64,000 nt of DNA, taken from assembly GCA_013388755.1 (NCBI GenBank), contig JACAEQ010000028.1, positions 1 to 64,000 of the forward strand. The letters run 5' to 3'. The notes under the pieces were generated by a model, which saw only the letters and a program-made list of their open reading frames with translations, was not told the DNA's origin and made no database searches. The translations under genes and the position numbers were made by a program. The DNA comes from Chloroflexota bacterium (GTDB taxonomy: Bacteria; Chloroflexota; Chloroflexia; Chloroflexales; Roseiflexaceae). Numbering within the stretch: the first letter of the stretch is position 1; the number at the start of each line of letters is the position of its first letter. Below are positions 35,084 through 43,875 of the stretch, piece by piece.

Positions 35084-35782
35084 ATGAAGCAACGAAACCT
35101 TATGTTCACCATCGTGATCGCCGTCTGTATCGCGGCGGTCGGTATTGGACTGGCGATCGCTGCGTCGTTCGGTATATTGAATGTTGCGTCTGCTCCGGCA
35201 GCAATCGCCCCGACGGCGGTGCCTACGATCGCCACACCGACCATCGCCGCGCCCGCCACCGCCATCCCGACCACCGCCATCCCGGCCACCGCCATCCCGG
35301 CCACCGCCGTCCCGGCCACCAGCGCGCCCGCTACCGCCGTCCCGACCACCACCGTTCCGGCCACCACCGTTCCGACCACCGCCGCGCCCGCTACTGCCGT
35401 CCCGACCATCACCGTTCCGGCCACCGCCATCCCGGCCACCAGCGCGCCGGAATCGCAAGGACAATATATCGAGTACACGGTCCAGCGTGGCGATACGCTC
35501 TTTGCAATCGCGCGACTGTACAATGTGACGGCCGAAGATATTCTGGCAGTCAACACAATTGCCAATCCAGCCAGCCTTACCATCGGCCAGGTGTTGCGGA
35601 TACCGACCGGCACGGCCACGACGCAGATCGTCGAATACACGGTACAGCCGGGCGACATCCTGGTCGTGATTGCGCGCCGGTTTGATGTGACCGTCGAGGA
35701 AATTCTGGCAATCAACACCATTCGCGATCCATCGAACCTGACGGTCGGCCAGGTGCTGCGGATACCGAGGAGAACACCATGA
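35084..35782 (+). CDS. Membrane-anchored LysM protein with Ala/Thr/Pro stalk
   Basis: The 232-aa protein has an N-terminal hydrophobic anchor (residues 7-30), a stalk of about 85 residues of PATAIP, PATAVP and PTTTVP repeats, and two C-terminal LysM domains (IEYTVQRGDTLFAIARLYNV... and VEYTVQPGDILVVIARRFDV...), each ending IGQVLRIP or VGQVLRIP. LysM domains bind peptidoglycan or other N-acetylglucosamine polymers, so it is an extracytoplasmic wall-binding protein. The start has only a weak ribosome-binding site; ATG 35102 is possible. The last four bases overlap glcD (ATGA), an odd coupling of a wall protein with a flavin oxidase. The stalk DNA is an 18-nt in-frame repeat. Confidence 0.85.
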   Translation: MKQRNLMFTIVIAVCIAAVGIGLAIAASFGILNVASAPAAIAPTAVPTIATPTIAAPATAIPTTAIPATAIPATAVPATSAPATAVPTTTVPATTVPTTAAPATAVPTITVPATAIPATSAPESQGQYIEYTVQRGDTLFAIARLYNVTAEDILAVNTIANPASLTIGQVLRIPTGTATTQIVEYTVQPGDILVVIARRFDVTVEEILAINTIRDPSNLTVGQVLRIPRRTP

Positions 35783-37230
35783 ACCGCGTTGACGTAGTGA
35801 ACGAGTTACGGCGCATCGTTGGCCCGCGCGCCGTCATTGACGACGAGGCAACGCTCCTGACCTACGAGGCCGACGGATGCGTCCTGGACACGCACGCGCC
35901 GAATGTGGCCGTGTTGCCGGCAACTACGGAGGAGACCGCGGCGGTGGTGCAGATCGCGAAGCGAGCAGGCATGCCGATCGTGCCACGCGGCGCCGGTACC
36001 GGCCTGTCGGGTGGAGCCACGCCCATTCATGGTGGCATTGTCATCTCAACCGCGCGGATGGAACGGGTGCTTGAGGTGGATGCGCGGAACCGGCGGGTGC
36101 GGGTACAGCCAGGGGTGATCAACTGGGAACTGTCGCAGTACCTCGCACCATCCGGGTATGCATTCATGCCGGACCCATCATCGCAAAAGGCATGCACCAT
36201 CGGGGGGAATATCGCCAACAATAGCGGCGGGCCGCATTGCCTGAAGTACGGCACGACGACCAATCATGTGCTCGCGCTGCGCGTGGTGCTGCCCGATGGC
36301 AGTGTGATCTGGACAGGTGACGGGCGAGCGGATGGGATCGGCTATGATCTGGCGGGCGTGCTGACCGGCAGTGAAGGGACGTGCGGCATTATTACCGAGG
36401 CATGGGTGCGGATGACTCGATTACCAGAGGCATTGCGCGTTGTGCTGGCGCTGTTTCCGGACATCCCTGCCGCCTCGCAGACCGTTTCGACCGTGATTGC
36501 GCGCGGTTTTTTGCCTGCCGCGCTGGAAATGATGGATCAACTGGCGATTCGCGCCGTAAATGGCATGTACCGCCTTGGCCTGCCGGAGAGCGCCGGGGCC
36601 GCGTTGTTGATCGAGCTTGACGGTGTGCACGATGGCCTGGATGACCTGCTGGCCGAGATTACCGGCATCTGCCGGGATCTGGGAGCCATGGAGGTGCGCC
36701 CGGCAAAGACCGCGGCAGAACAGGCGCAGGTGTGGGCCGCGCGTAAGAACGCCTTCGGTGCGATGGGCCGGCTGGCGCCGACATACTACCTGGTGGATAC
36801 GGTCGTGCCGCGCACCCGCTTGCCAGCGACACTGGCACGGGTCGGCGAGGTATCACGTGACTACCACCTGCCGATCGCCAATGTGTTTCACGCCGGTGAC
36901 GGCAATCTACACCCCCTCATTCTGTTCGATCGCCGCGATAAGGGGCAGCTTGAGCGCGCGCTGGGAGCGGCAACCGATATTCTGCAAGAGTCGATCCGGC
37001 AGGGAGGCGTGATCAGTGGTGAGCATGGTATCGGCGTCGAGAAGCGTGATTACATGGATCTCCTGTTCACAACCGAAGATCTGGCGGCGATGGCGGGATT
37101 GAAGCGCAGTTTCGACCCATATGAAATCTTCAACCCGGGCAAGATCTTCCCCAGAGGTGTGGGCTGCGGCGAACTGGCAACGCTGCGACGGCAGGGAATG
37201 CGGGCCACGGAACCGGGGATCGGGAATTGA
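35779..37230 (+). CDS. glcD: FAD-linked oxidase, glycolate oxidase subunit GlcD
   Basis: The 483-aa protein oxidises glycolate (or D-lactate) to glyoxylate (or pyruvate). It has the FAD-binding PCMH domain (PIVPRGAGTGLSGGATP, PDPSSQKACTIGGNIANNSGGPHCLKYG, GVLTGSEGTCGIITEAW) and the C-terminal FAD-oxidase domain with FHAGDGNLHPLI and SGEHGIGVEKRDYM. GAGGAG precedes ATG 35779. Glyoxylate produced here can be assimilated by the mcl/mch/mct cycle encoded at 2985-6347, a plausible metabolic link for photorespiration-like glycolate. glcE follows after 36 nt. Confidence 0.92.
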   Translation: MNRVDVVNELRRIVGPRAVIDDEATLLTYEADGCVLDTHAPNVAVLPATTEETAAVVQIAKRAGMPIVPRGAGTGLSGGATPIHGGIVISTARMERVLEVDARNRRVRVQPGVINWELSQYLAPSGYAFMPDPSSQKACTIGGNIANNSGGPHCLKYGTTTNHVLALRVVLPDGSVIWTGDGRADGIGYDLAGVLTGSEGTCGIITEAWVRMTRLPEALRVVLALFPDIPAASQTVSTVIARGFLPAALEMMDQLAIRAVNGMYRLGLPESAGAALLIELDGVHDGLDDLLAEITGICRDLGAMEVRPAKTAAEQAQVWAARKNAFGAMGRLAPTYYLVDTVVPRTRLPATLARVGEVSRDYHLPIANVFHAGDGNLHPLILFDRRDKGQLERALGAATDILQESIRQGGVISGEHGIGVEKRDYMDLLFTTEDLAAMAGLKRSFDPYEIFNPGKIFPRGVGCGELATLRRQGMRATEPGIGN

Positions 37231-37266
37231 ACGTGTCGTGGCGAGGATCAGGCACAGGGGGGATGT

Positions 37267-38565
37267 ATGACGAGTCTGGCAGATGCGCTGCGCGCGGCAA
37301 TCGCACCCGATGCCGTCCAGGATGATGAAGCGACGCTGGCGACATTTCGCGTTCATGGTATGTCGCCACGATGTGTTGCAACGCCAGGTAACCTGGAAGA
37401 ATTACAGGCAGTCATGCGGATCGCGGTGGAACAGCGCGCGGCGGTTGCGCCATGGGGCGGCGGAACGCAGCAACTGATCGGTGCGCCGCCGGTGCGGCTC
37501 GACCTGGTTGTACGCACGACACGTCTCAACCGTGTTCTGGCGCATGTTCCGGACGACCTGACGATCTCGGTCGAGGCGGGGATGACCTGCGGTGCGCTAC
37601 GCGATCACCTGGCGCGGCATGGCCAGATGCTGGCACTCGACCCGCCGCTACCAGAGCGAGCGACGATCGGCGGGCTGATTGCAACGGCGACAGATGGGCC
37701 ACGACGGCTGGGATACGGCACGCTGCGCGACATCTTGATCGGAATCACGGTCGTCGAAGCCGGCGGGCGTGTCTCGCGTGGCGGTGGTATGGTGGTGAAG
37801 AATGTCAGCGGCTTCGATATGATGAAGCTCTACCTGGGCAGTTTCGGCACCCTGGCGGTGATCGCAAGCGCGAACTTCAAGTTGCTTCCCGTGCCGCGCG
37901 CCTCCGGAACGCTCCTCTGCTGGTTCTCCCGCGCCGCGCAGGCATTTGCAGCACTCGACGAACTTGATGGCACGCAGTTGACCCCAACAGCAGCCGAGTT
38001 TCTGAACAGTGGCGCGCTGGCTGCGCTCGGGCGGAGCGGCGCCTGCGGCGTGGCGCTGGCCGCCGAGGGATTGGCCGGTGCGGTAGAACGCCACGTAACC
38101 GACATGACGGCGATCGTACAGCGTCACGGTGCGACCGAGACGCAACGCCTCCATGGAGACGAAGCAGCCGCGTTCTGGTCCGCCGTGGCGGATCTGTCCC
38201 GGACGACGGATGCTGGCGATGACGAGGCGCTGGTGAAGCTGGTGGTGTTACCGGCAGATGTGGCAGAAGCGATCGCGTGCGTCGAAACGCAGGCGGCACA
38301 GATTGGCGCGGCAGCAACGATCAATGCACGTGCGCTTCATGGCGTGGTCTATGCACGTATCCGGCCCGTCAGTTCCGCCAGGCTATCGGCGCTGATCGCC
38401 AGCCTGCCGGGCGTCCAGTGGGTGGCAACGATACTGCCAGCGACGCCGCGGTGGGGGCCGCCACCGGCAGGGATCGAACTCATGCAACGCATTCGTGAGG
38501 AGTTCGACCCGTCAGGGTTATTGAATCCCGGCCGGTTCGTTCCGGGGTTGGGAACTGGACACTGA
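37267..38565 (+). CDS. glcE: Glycolate oxidase FAD-binding subunit GlcE
   Basis: The 432-aa protein is a second PCMH-type FAD subunit with the GlcE pattern: VAPWGGGTQQLIGAPP, LTISVEAGMTCGALRDHLARHGQMLALDPPLPERATIGGLIA and GGRVSRGGGMVVKNVSGFDMMKLYLGSFGTL, ending with FDPSGLLNPGRF. It is longer than the E. coli GlcE (about 350 aa). The FeS subunit GlcF is not adjacent in this window. ATG 37267 follows AGGGGGG. The next gene begins 18 nt later on the same transcript. Confidence 0.88.
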   Translation: MTSLADALRAAIAPDAVQDDEATLATFRVHGMSPRCVATPGNLEELQAVMRIAVEQRAAVAPWGGGTQQLIGAPPVRLDLVVRTTRLNRVLAHVPDDLTISVEAGMTCGALRDHLARHGQMLALDPPLPERATIGGLIATATDGPRRLGYGTLRDILIGITVVEAGGRVSRGGGMVVKNVSGFDMMKLYLGSFGTLAVIASANFKLLPVPRASGTLLCWFSRAAQAFAALDELDGTQLTPTAAEFLNSGALAALGRSGACGVALAAEGLAGAVERHVTDMTAIVQRHGATETQRLHGDEAAAFWSAVADLSRTTDAGDDEALVKLVVLPADVAEAIACVETQAAQIGAAATINARALHGVVYARIRPVSSARLSALIASLPGVQWVATILPATPRWGPPPAGIELMQRIREEFDPSGLLNPGRFVPGLGTGH

Positions 38566-38583
38566 GCGCTGAGGTTTGACCCA

Positions 38584-39288
38584 ATGACGGCAGGTGACTG
38601 GATCGGGCTCGGGATTTCGTACGCATATGCTGTCGGGTTGCTGGCTTCTGGCGAGGCCCTGCACCGTTTTGCGGGATTACCGGCGGACCTGACGCGCAAA
38701 CTGATCCACGTTGGCGCGGGGATGTGGGTCTTTGGTATTCTGGCGCTGTTTGATCGCTGGGAAATCGGCATCGTTCCCTTTGCGACATTCATTCTGGTCA
38801 ACTACGTACTCTACCGCTACCGCGTCGTCCGGGCAATGGACAGCGCCGACAGTTCGCCAGGAACGGTGTATTTCGCGATCGCCATTACCATGCTGTTTGC
38901 CCTGCTATGGCGCCCGCAAGGCCCGATCGACCGCGGCGTGGCGGCGACGGCGGGAGTCATGGCGATGACATGGGGCGATGCGCTGGCAGCGCTTGTGGGG
39001 AAACGGTTTGGGCGACGAAAGTATACCGTCGGACACAGTACCCGCACACTGGAAGGGTCGGCGGTGATGTTTGCCACAAGTGCGCTGGCGATGCTACTGA
39101 CAGTCACCCTGCTGCCAGGATCGGCGCTGGCGCCGTTTGCGCCTTCCGGCGATCTGGCGCGTGGTATGACCGCGGCGCTGAGCGGCGCTGCCGCCGCCAC
39201 GCTGGTTGAGGCCGTGTCGCCCCACGGCACCGACAACCTGAGCGTCCCACTGGCGGCAGCGGCCGCGGCATACCTGGCCGGCGCCTGA
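38584..39288 (+). CDS. Phytol/dolichol kinase-like CTP-dependent membrane kinase
   Basis: The 234-aa integral membrane protein has six or seven hydrophobic segments and the motifs of the phytol kinase (VTE5)/dolichol kinase/CdsA superfamily: TRKLIHVGAGMWVF, MTWGDALAALVGKRFGRRKYTVG, LEGSAVMF and LVEAVSPHGTDNLSVPL. VTE5-type enzymes phosphorylate free phytol to recycle prenyl chains for chlorophylls or tocopherol. In a bacteriochlorophyll-making organism this would fit salvage of phytol or geranylgeraniol. It follows glcE by 18 nt. Confidence 0.82.
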   Translation: MTAGDWIGLGISYAYAVGLLASGEALHRFAGLPADLTRKLIHVGAGMWVFGILALFDRWEIGIVPFATFILVNYVLYRYRVVRAMDSADSSPGTVYFAIAITMLFALLWRPQGPIDRGVAATAGVMAMTWGDALAALVGKRFGRRKYTVGHSTRTLEGSAVMFATSALAMLLTVTLLPGSALAPFAPSGDLARGMTAALSGAAAATLVEAVSPHGTDNLSVPLAAAAAAYLAGA

Positions 39289-39310
39289 TCGCATGATCAT
39301 CACGACGGTG

Positions 39311-39865
39311 TCAGGCAACCTCGGGTTTGAGCCGGGTGGCAAACTTCTTGCGCGCCTTGAGCACCTTGGGCGCAACGACCACCATACAGTAGGGCTGGTT
39401 CGGGTTGTTGGCGAAATACTCCTGGTGGTACTCTTCGGCAACATAAAACGTATCGAACGGCTTGAGCTCGGTCACAATCGGCGCGGACCAGACGTTCGCC
39501 GCATTGAGGCGGGCGATTGTTTCTTCAGCAATCCGGCGCTGTTCATCGTTGTGGTAGAGAATGATCGAACGATACTGCGTGCCGACATCGGCGCCCTGGC
39601 GATTGGGTGTTGTTGGATCGTGGATACTGAAAAACACCTCGAGCAGATCACTGAACGTTATGACCTGGGGATCGAAGGTTATCTGTACCACTTCGGCATG
39701 GCCGGTCCTGCCGCTGCATACGTCGTGATAGGTTGGATCCGGCCTGTGCCCTCCGGCGTAGCCTGATTCGACACTGATGACACCCTCAAGTTCATCGTAC
39801 ACCGCCTCAAGGCACCAGAAGCAACCTCCACCGAGGGTTGCCGTTTCATATGTTTGTCGGGCCAC
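39311..39865 (-). CDS. msrA: Peptide methionine (S)-S-oxide reductase MsrA
   Basis: MsrA repairs oxidised methionine. The 184-aa protein carries the catalytic Cys in [15 protein letters not shown], the SGYAGG and [11 protein letters not shown] motifs, and the [13 protein letters not shown] substrate loop. It is convergent with the phytol-kinase-like gene and has no msrB neighbour. The start at 39865 gives the usual MsrA N-terminus. Confidence 0.95.
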   Translation of the reverse strand: MARQTYETATLGGGCFWCLEAVYDELEGVISVESGYAGGHRPDPTYHDVCSGRTGHAEVVQITFDPQVITFSDLLEVFFSIHDPTTPNRQGADVGTQYRSIILYHNDEQRRIAEETIARLNAANVWSAPIVTELKPFDTFYVAEEYHQEYFANNPNQPYCMVVVAPKVLKARKKFATRLKPEVA

Positions 39866-39880
39866 GGGAACTCCTTACTG

Positions 39881-40033
39881 TCTATCCGAAAAACGCTACG
39901 CATCCTGTCATTGCGCGGAGCGTCAGCGACCGCCTGCAGCGAGCGCAGCGTGGCTGGAGCAATCGCGGCGTTTGGTACAGAGATTGCTTCGCTTCACTCG
40001 CAATGACATCCAATTATCCGTTATTCGGATAGG
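39881..40033. mobile_element. Family 1 element, complete copy
   Basis: Ends TCTATCCGAA (39881-39890) and TTCGGATAGG (40024-40033) are inverted repeats with one mismatch. The interior CTGTCATTGCGCGGAGCG and AGATTGCTTCGCTTC match other copies. It lies upstream of msrA and of the glycan locus; the remaining gap to 40224 contains the promoter described next. Confidence 0.75.
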
Positions 40034-40171
40034 CGCTTCCTACGATTGCAGAGAGTTGATGGTAGATTGCACCCTTGTGGGCCGCTGACCTCATGTGAAC
40101 GACCACGTTGTTGGCGTGGTACATGGTAGTATACGTTACGCCTGCCCGGCGGATGCTGCGGCGGCACAATA

Positions 40172-40180
40172 TGTTACAAT
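40172..40180 (+). promoter_or_regulatory. Extended -10 promoter (TGTTACAAT) of the glycan locus
   Basis: TGTTACAAT is an extended -10 with one change from consensus in the hexamer. Transcription would begin near 40187, about 38 nt before the chosen deacetylase start. It is the best promoter candidate for the plus-strand genes from 40225 onward. Confidence 0.4.
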
Positions 40181-40224
40181 GGGCCGTCTCGGAATGGTTC
40201 ACATACGTACGGCGCCGGCACTCT

Positions 40225-42129
40225 ATGCCGGTGCGGATGGCACGACGAATGCGGCGGACGGTTGGCATTGCGCTGGCAATCATAGCAGGTGTGGCGCTGG
40301 TTGGCGCAGTGTTGCTGGCTCAAGAACGCGTCGCGCGCTGCGCTGCCGTCCCGCTGATCGCCGGCGATCTGCTGGACGATCCCGATTTCGCGGCGCTTAC
40401 TGCCGGTGGACCGGGCGGGGTGCTCCTCCCCTCCGGCTGGAGCGCGCGCGCCACCGGCGTGCAGGTCGGTAAGTTTACGGTCTCCGGCACCGGTCATTCG
40501 TTCCAGCTCCTGGGCATTGCCAATCACCTCCGTACGCCGGCTGTCAGCATTCGCCCGGGCGCGGCGTATTGCGCCACCGCCCAGGCGCTTGCCGACTCCT
40601 CTTCTGCAACACGTGTACGCCTGTCGTTTCACTGGCTCGATGCCGCGGGCAATGAACTGCAGGTCGATCGTAGCGCCTGGCAAGAGGTTCGCCGTTGGAA
40701 CGGCCCTGGCGACGCCGGTGGCTGGTCGGTGGTTGGTGGAGGGTTCATCGCGCCGCCAGACGCAGCCCGGCTGGCCGTCACGTTTCAACCGGCGTCGGAT
40801 GACCGTGTCTACCTGGATGTTATCAATATCCGGTCGGGGCGCTTTCCCGCTGCGATAGGCACGCCACCTGCCGGTGAGGAACGAATGTCGCCCGTCAGCG
40901 TGCGTCCCTGGCCGAATGGCGCGCACGCAGCGCTCTCCTTTTCATTCGACTGGGAGACGGCCATGGGCGGGTTGATCCACTCCCGCTCGGTGGATGACCC
41001 GAACTCTGACCAGGACCCGGTGCTGCGCGGCATGCGCATGCGCGAGGGGATCACCACGACGCTGGACATCTTCCGGCCATACGGTATTCGCGCGACCTAC
41101 TACGCGACCGGCTACAATTTTCTGCCCGGTAACACCGAGCAACGCCGTTTTATGGGTGACCCGACGTTCGCCTGGGCCAGCCGCGACAATCGCTGGCAGA
41201 CCGACGCCTGGCAGCGCCAGCCGTGGTTCTCGCCCGACCCATACGGCACGGTGCAGAGCGATCCGGCCTGGTACTTTGGTGACCTGGTGCCGCTGGTCCG
41301 GCGCGAAGGGCATGATATTCAGAGCCATACCTTCAGCCATTTATACGGCGGCCTGGCCAGCGCCGACGAGTGGCGCAGCGACCTGGCGGAATGGCGTGCA
41401 GTCGCTACCGAACACGGTGTCGCGCCGGCGCGCTCACTGGCCTTCCCCTGGAGCGGCAGCGCGGGTATGACGTATGCGAACTGGCAGGCGCTGGCAGAAG
41501 CGGGTATCACCTCGGTGACGCGCACCAACTGGAACCCGCGCCAGCCACAGTACCATCTCGTCACCGCCGAAGAGCCGCACTGCCGGCCGGTGCCAGGGCA
41601 CGAGATGATTCTTGCCTGCCCTGATTTCTACCTGACCGAGAACAGTGCAGCGGATGCGCCAGCGATGATTGATCGGGTGATTGCCACCGGCGGTATGCTC
41701 GACCTGTGGGCGCACACCGAGGAGGTGGTCACGCCTGGCCAGATCGCAGCCTGGAGCCAGGTTGTCCGGTATGCCGCCGAACGGCGTGGTGCCGGCGACC
41801 TGTGGATCGCGCCGCTGGCGGAGATTGCCGAACGGCAGCAGGCGGTGGCAATGGTGGAAATAACCGTTGAGGATCGCGAACCCGGAACCTGGAATCTGGA
41901 GGGGGAGACGGGGAGACGGGGAGACGGGGAGACGGGGGCCGATCCGGTCAGACTACGCATTACGAATGGCAGCACGATAGATCTCGCGGCGCTGACGCTT
42001 GATCTGCCGTTTCAGGTGTTGCGTGCTGTGGGTGCGGTTGATGACAGACCTTTCTTGCTTCATGGTTCAGTGCTAATACTTGACCTGGCGGCAGGCGAGA
42101 CGGTCGAGGTGCTGGTATGGCCGGCGTAG
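40225..42129 (+). CDS. Secreted polysaccharide deacetylase-like protein
   Basis: The 634-aa protein starts with an Arg-rich N-terminus and a signal-anchor helix (VGIALAIIAGVALVGAVLLA). It continues with a beta-sandwich-like domain (about 70-220) and a NodB-type polysaccharide deacetylase domain: LSFSFDWETAM (catalytic Asp/metal Asp) followed much later by the metal-binding EGHDIQSHTFSHLYGG, and LDLWAHTEE near the end. It probably removes acetyl groups from a surface polysaccharide outside the membrane. A run of four GGGAGACG octamers (41903-41934) encodes a polar GETGRRGDGETG linker before the C-terminal domain. ATG 40225 is chosen over longer readings because they cross the promoter. It overlaps the next gene by 13 nt. 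Confidence 0.78.
   Translation: MPVRMARRMRRTVGIALAIIAGVALVGAVLLAQERVARCAAVPLIAGDLLDDPDFAALTAGGPGGVLLPSGWSARATGVQVGKFTVSGTGHSFQLLGIANHLRTPAVSIRPGAAYCATAQALADSSSATRVRLSFHWLDAAGNELQVDRSAWQEVRRWNGPGDAGGWSVVGGGFIAPPDAARLAVTFQPASDDRVYLDVINIRSGRFPAAIGTPPAGEERMSPVSVRPWPNGAHAALSFSFDWETAMGGLIHSRSVDDPNSDQDPVLRGMRMREGITTTLDIFRPYGIRATYYATGYNFLPGNTEQRRFMGDPTFAWASRDNRWQTDAWQRQPWFSPDPYGTVQSDPAWYFGDLVPLVRREGHDIQSHTFSHLYGGLASADEWRSDLAEWRAVATEHGVAPARSLAFPWSGSAGMTYANWQALAEAGITSVTRTNWNPRQPQYHLVTAEEPHCRPVPGHEMILACPDFYLTENSAADAPAMIDRVIATGGMLDLWAHTEEVVTPGQIAAWSQVVRYAAERRGAGDLWIAPLAEIAERQQAVAMVEITVEDREPGTWNLEGETGRRGDGETGADPVRLRITNGSTIDLAALTLDLPFQVLRAVGAVDDRPFLLHGSVLILDLAAGETVEVLVWPA
41903..41934 (+). repeat. Four 8-nt repeats (GGGAGACG) inside the deacetylase gene
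   Basis: GGGAGACG occurs four times head-to-tail at 41903, 41911, 41919 and 41927. Eight is not a multiple of three, so gain or loss of one unit would shift the frame and change or truncate the last roughly 65 residues. Confidence 0.8.
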
Positions 42130-43847
42130 AGCAGGCGCAATCGGCGATGACGCCTGTGCGCACAGCCTGGCTGGCGCACGCGATACCGTTCGTGGTGCTG
42201 GCGCTCGCCGCGCTGGCGATGATCCATCCGGCGCTCGGCGCGCCGGCAACGACGATCATCGGCTTGCCGGGCGATAACATCCAGTATGTCTACGCTGCGG
42301 GCTGGATTGCCGAAGCGTTACGCACCGGCACTTCGCCATTCGTCGACTGGCGGATCAACCCCCCTGTCGGGCTGGCGCTACTGGCAACGGATGTGCCATA
42401 CCTCGGGTATGCCGCCGTTGCGCCGTTGACCTGGCTCTCTGGAGCAGTCTTCGGTTACAATGCGCAACTCGTGCTGGCCCATATGCTCTCCGGCCTGGGT
42501 GCGTATCTGTGGATACGACGCCTGACCGGTAGCGTGACCGGCGGGCTGGTTGCCGGCCTGGCATTCATGCTGGCGCCGTTTCGCCTGGCGCACAGCTACG
42601 GCCATCCGCAGATCGTGAGCACCTACCCGTTGCCATTGTTCTTCTGGGCACTGGACGAATCGCTGCGCACGCACCCCGCGCGCCGGGTGTTGCTCGCGCT
42701 GGCAGGTGCGACGTTCCTGCTGAGTTCGGCGTCGCAGTACTATCTGGTCATTGGCCTGGTCAGTGGCACGGCGTATGCCGTGCTGACCCTGGCAACACGG
42801 CGGCTCAACCCGTTGCACGGCGCATGGCTGGCGGCACCGATGACGCTGGCCGGCGCGCTGCCTGGCTCAGCGCCGTATCTCATGGTGTCACGAAGCGGCG
42901 TCTACGTCCCATACGAGCTCGATGCAGTGCGTATGTGGTCGGCCAGCCCGATGAACTTCGTCATGCCGTCGCATCTGCATCCGCTGTGGGGCGCGCTGGT
43001 CGATCAGATGCGCCCGGAGACGTTGTGGGTCGAGAAAACGCTGTACGTTGGCCTGGTCGCGACGATCCTGGCGGTGGTTGCGCTGCGCGCTTTTGACCGT
43101 CGGCTGGCGTGGATCGGGACAGCACTGGTGGCGGCGATCCTGGCGCTCGGCACCGATCTGCATACAGGCAATCTGCCGGTGAACCCCGAAACCCCGTTCT
43201 GGCTGCCGGCCTATTATCTGAACCAGTTACCGGTACTGGAGTTGATGCGAGTGTGGGCGCGCTTTGGGATTGTGACGATTCTGTTTGTGGCATTGCTGGC
43301 CGGGGTAGGAGCGGCACGGCTGATGCGAGGGAGAGGGGGAGAGGGGGAGAGCCGGAGACTTGGGGATGGGAGAGCGGGGAAATGGGGATCAGCGATTGTG
43401 GCGGTGGCGCTGGTGGCGCTGGTGGTGATTGACCTGCTGCCGGGGCGGATGCAGAGTTTTACGCTAGAACCTCGCCCGATTGACCGATGGCTGGCGCAAC
43501 AACCCGGTGCTCTGACGGTCGGATTTGTGCCGGTGATTGATGATGTTACAAACTACCGCATCCTGTTCGGCACGCTGTTCCATGGTAAGCAGACGTTCGC
43601 ATTCATGCACCAGGCACACATGCCGCCCATCTTTCAGGAGTTCAATGAGCGTTCGCGTGGCTTTCCCGACAGTGCCTCCGCTATGCGGCTGCGGGATCTG
43701 GGGGTGCGTTACCTGCTACTGGAGAAGCCGATCTTCGATGGCAAACGCGCCTTTCGCTGGAGCGTGGTTGAACGGCGGCTGGCGCAAACGCCAGAGCTGT
43801 ACGTCGTAACTCAGGTTGGGGATGTTGTCGTCGTAGGGTTTCGCTGA
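42117..43847 (+). CDS. Multi-pass membrane protein, GT-C/YfhO-like
   Basis: The 576-aa protein has about eleven hydrophobic segments and the motif LPGDNIQYVYAAGWIAEAL in the first external loop, close to GPPGDNLEYVWKIQWFASAL of the 805-aa protein at 50370. Both also share RPIDRWLAQQPG or RPVDRWLAQQPG before a C-terminal soluble domain, so they are paralogues. The acidic first loop is typical of GT-C transferases that use lipid-linked sugars, but the acceptor is unknown. A degenerate GAGAGGGG octamer array (43331-43362) encodes a polar loop. The start overlaps the deacetylase gene by 13 nt. Confidence 0.65.
   Translation: MAGVEQAQSAMTPVRTAWLAHAIPFVVLALAALAMIHPALGAPATTIIGLPGDNIQYVYAAGWIAEALRTGTSPFVDWRINPPVGLALLATDVPYLGYAAVAPLTWLSGAVFGYNAQLVLAHMLSGLGAYLWIRRLTGSVTGGLVAGLAFMLAPFRLAHSYGHPQIVSTYPLPLFFWALDESLRTHPARRVLLALAGATFLLSSASQYYLVIGLVSGTAYAVLTLATRRLNPLHGAWLAAPMTLAGALPGSAPYLMVSRSGVYVPYELDAVRMWSASPMNFVMPSHLHPLWGALVDQMRPETLWVEKTLYVGLVATILAVVALRAFDRRLAWIGTALVAAILALGTDLHTGNLPVNPETPFWLPAYYLNQLPVLELMRVWARFGIVTILFVALLAGVGAARLMRGRGGEGESRRLGDGRAGKWGSAIVAVALVALVVIDLLPGRMQSFTLEPRPIDRWLAQQPGALTVGFVPVIDDVTNYRILFGTLFHGKQTFAFMHQAHMPPIFQEFNERSRGFPDSASAMRLRDLGVRYLLLEKPIFDGKRAFRWSVVERRLAQTPELYVVTQVGDVVVVGFR
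43331..43362 (+). repeat. Degenerate GAGAGGGG octamers in the 576-aa membrane protein gene
   Basis: Two perfect GAGAGGGG octamers (43331-43346) are followed by GAGAGCCG and GAGACTTG. They resemble the octamer array at 41903 and encode a hydrophilic loop. Confidence 0.6.
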
Positions 43848-43875
43848 GAACAGCAGGTACGCCGGAGCGATAAGT

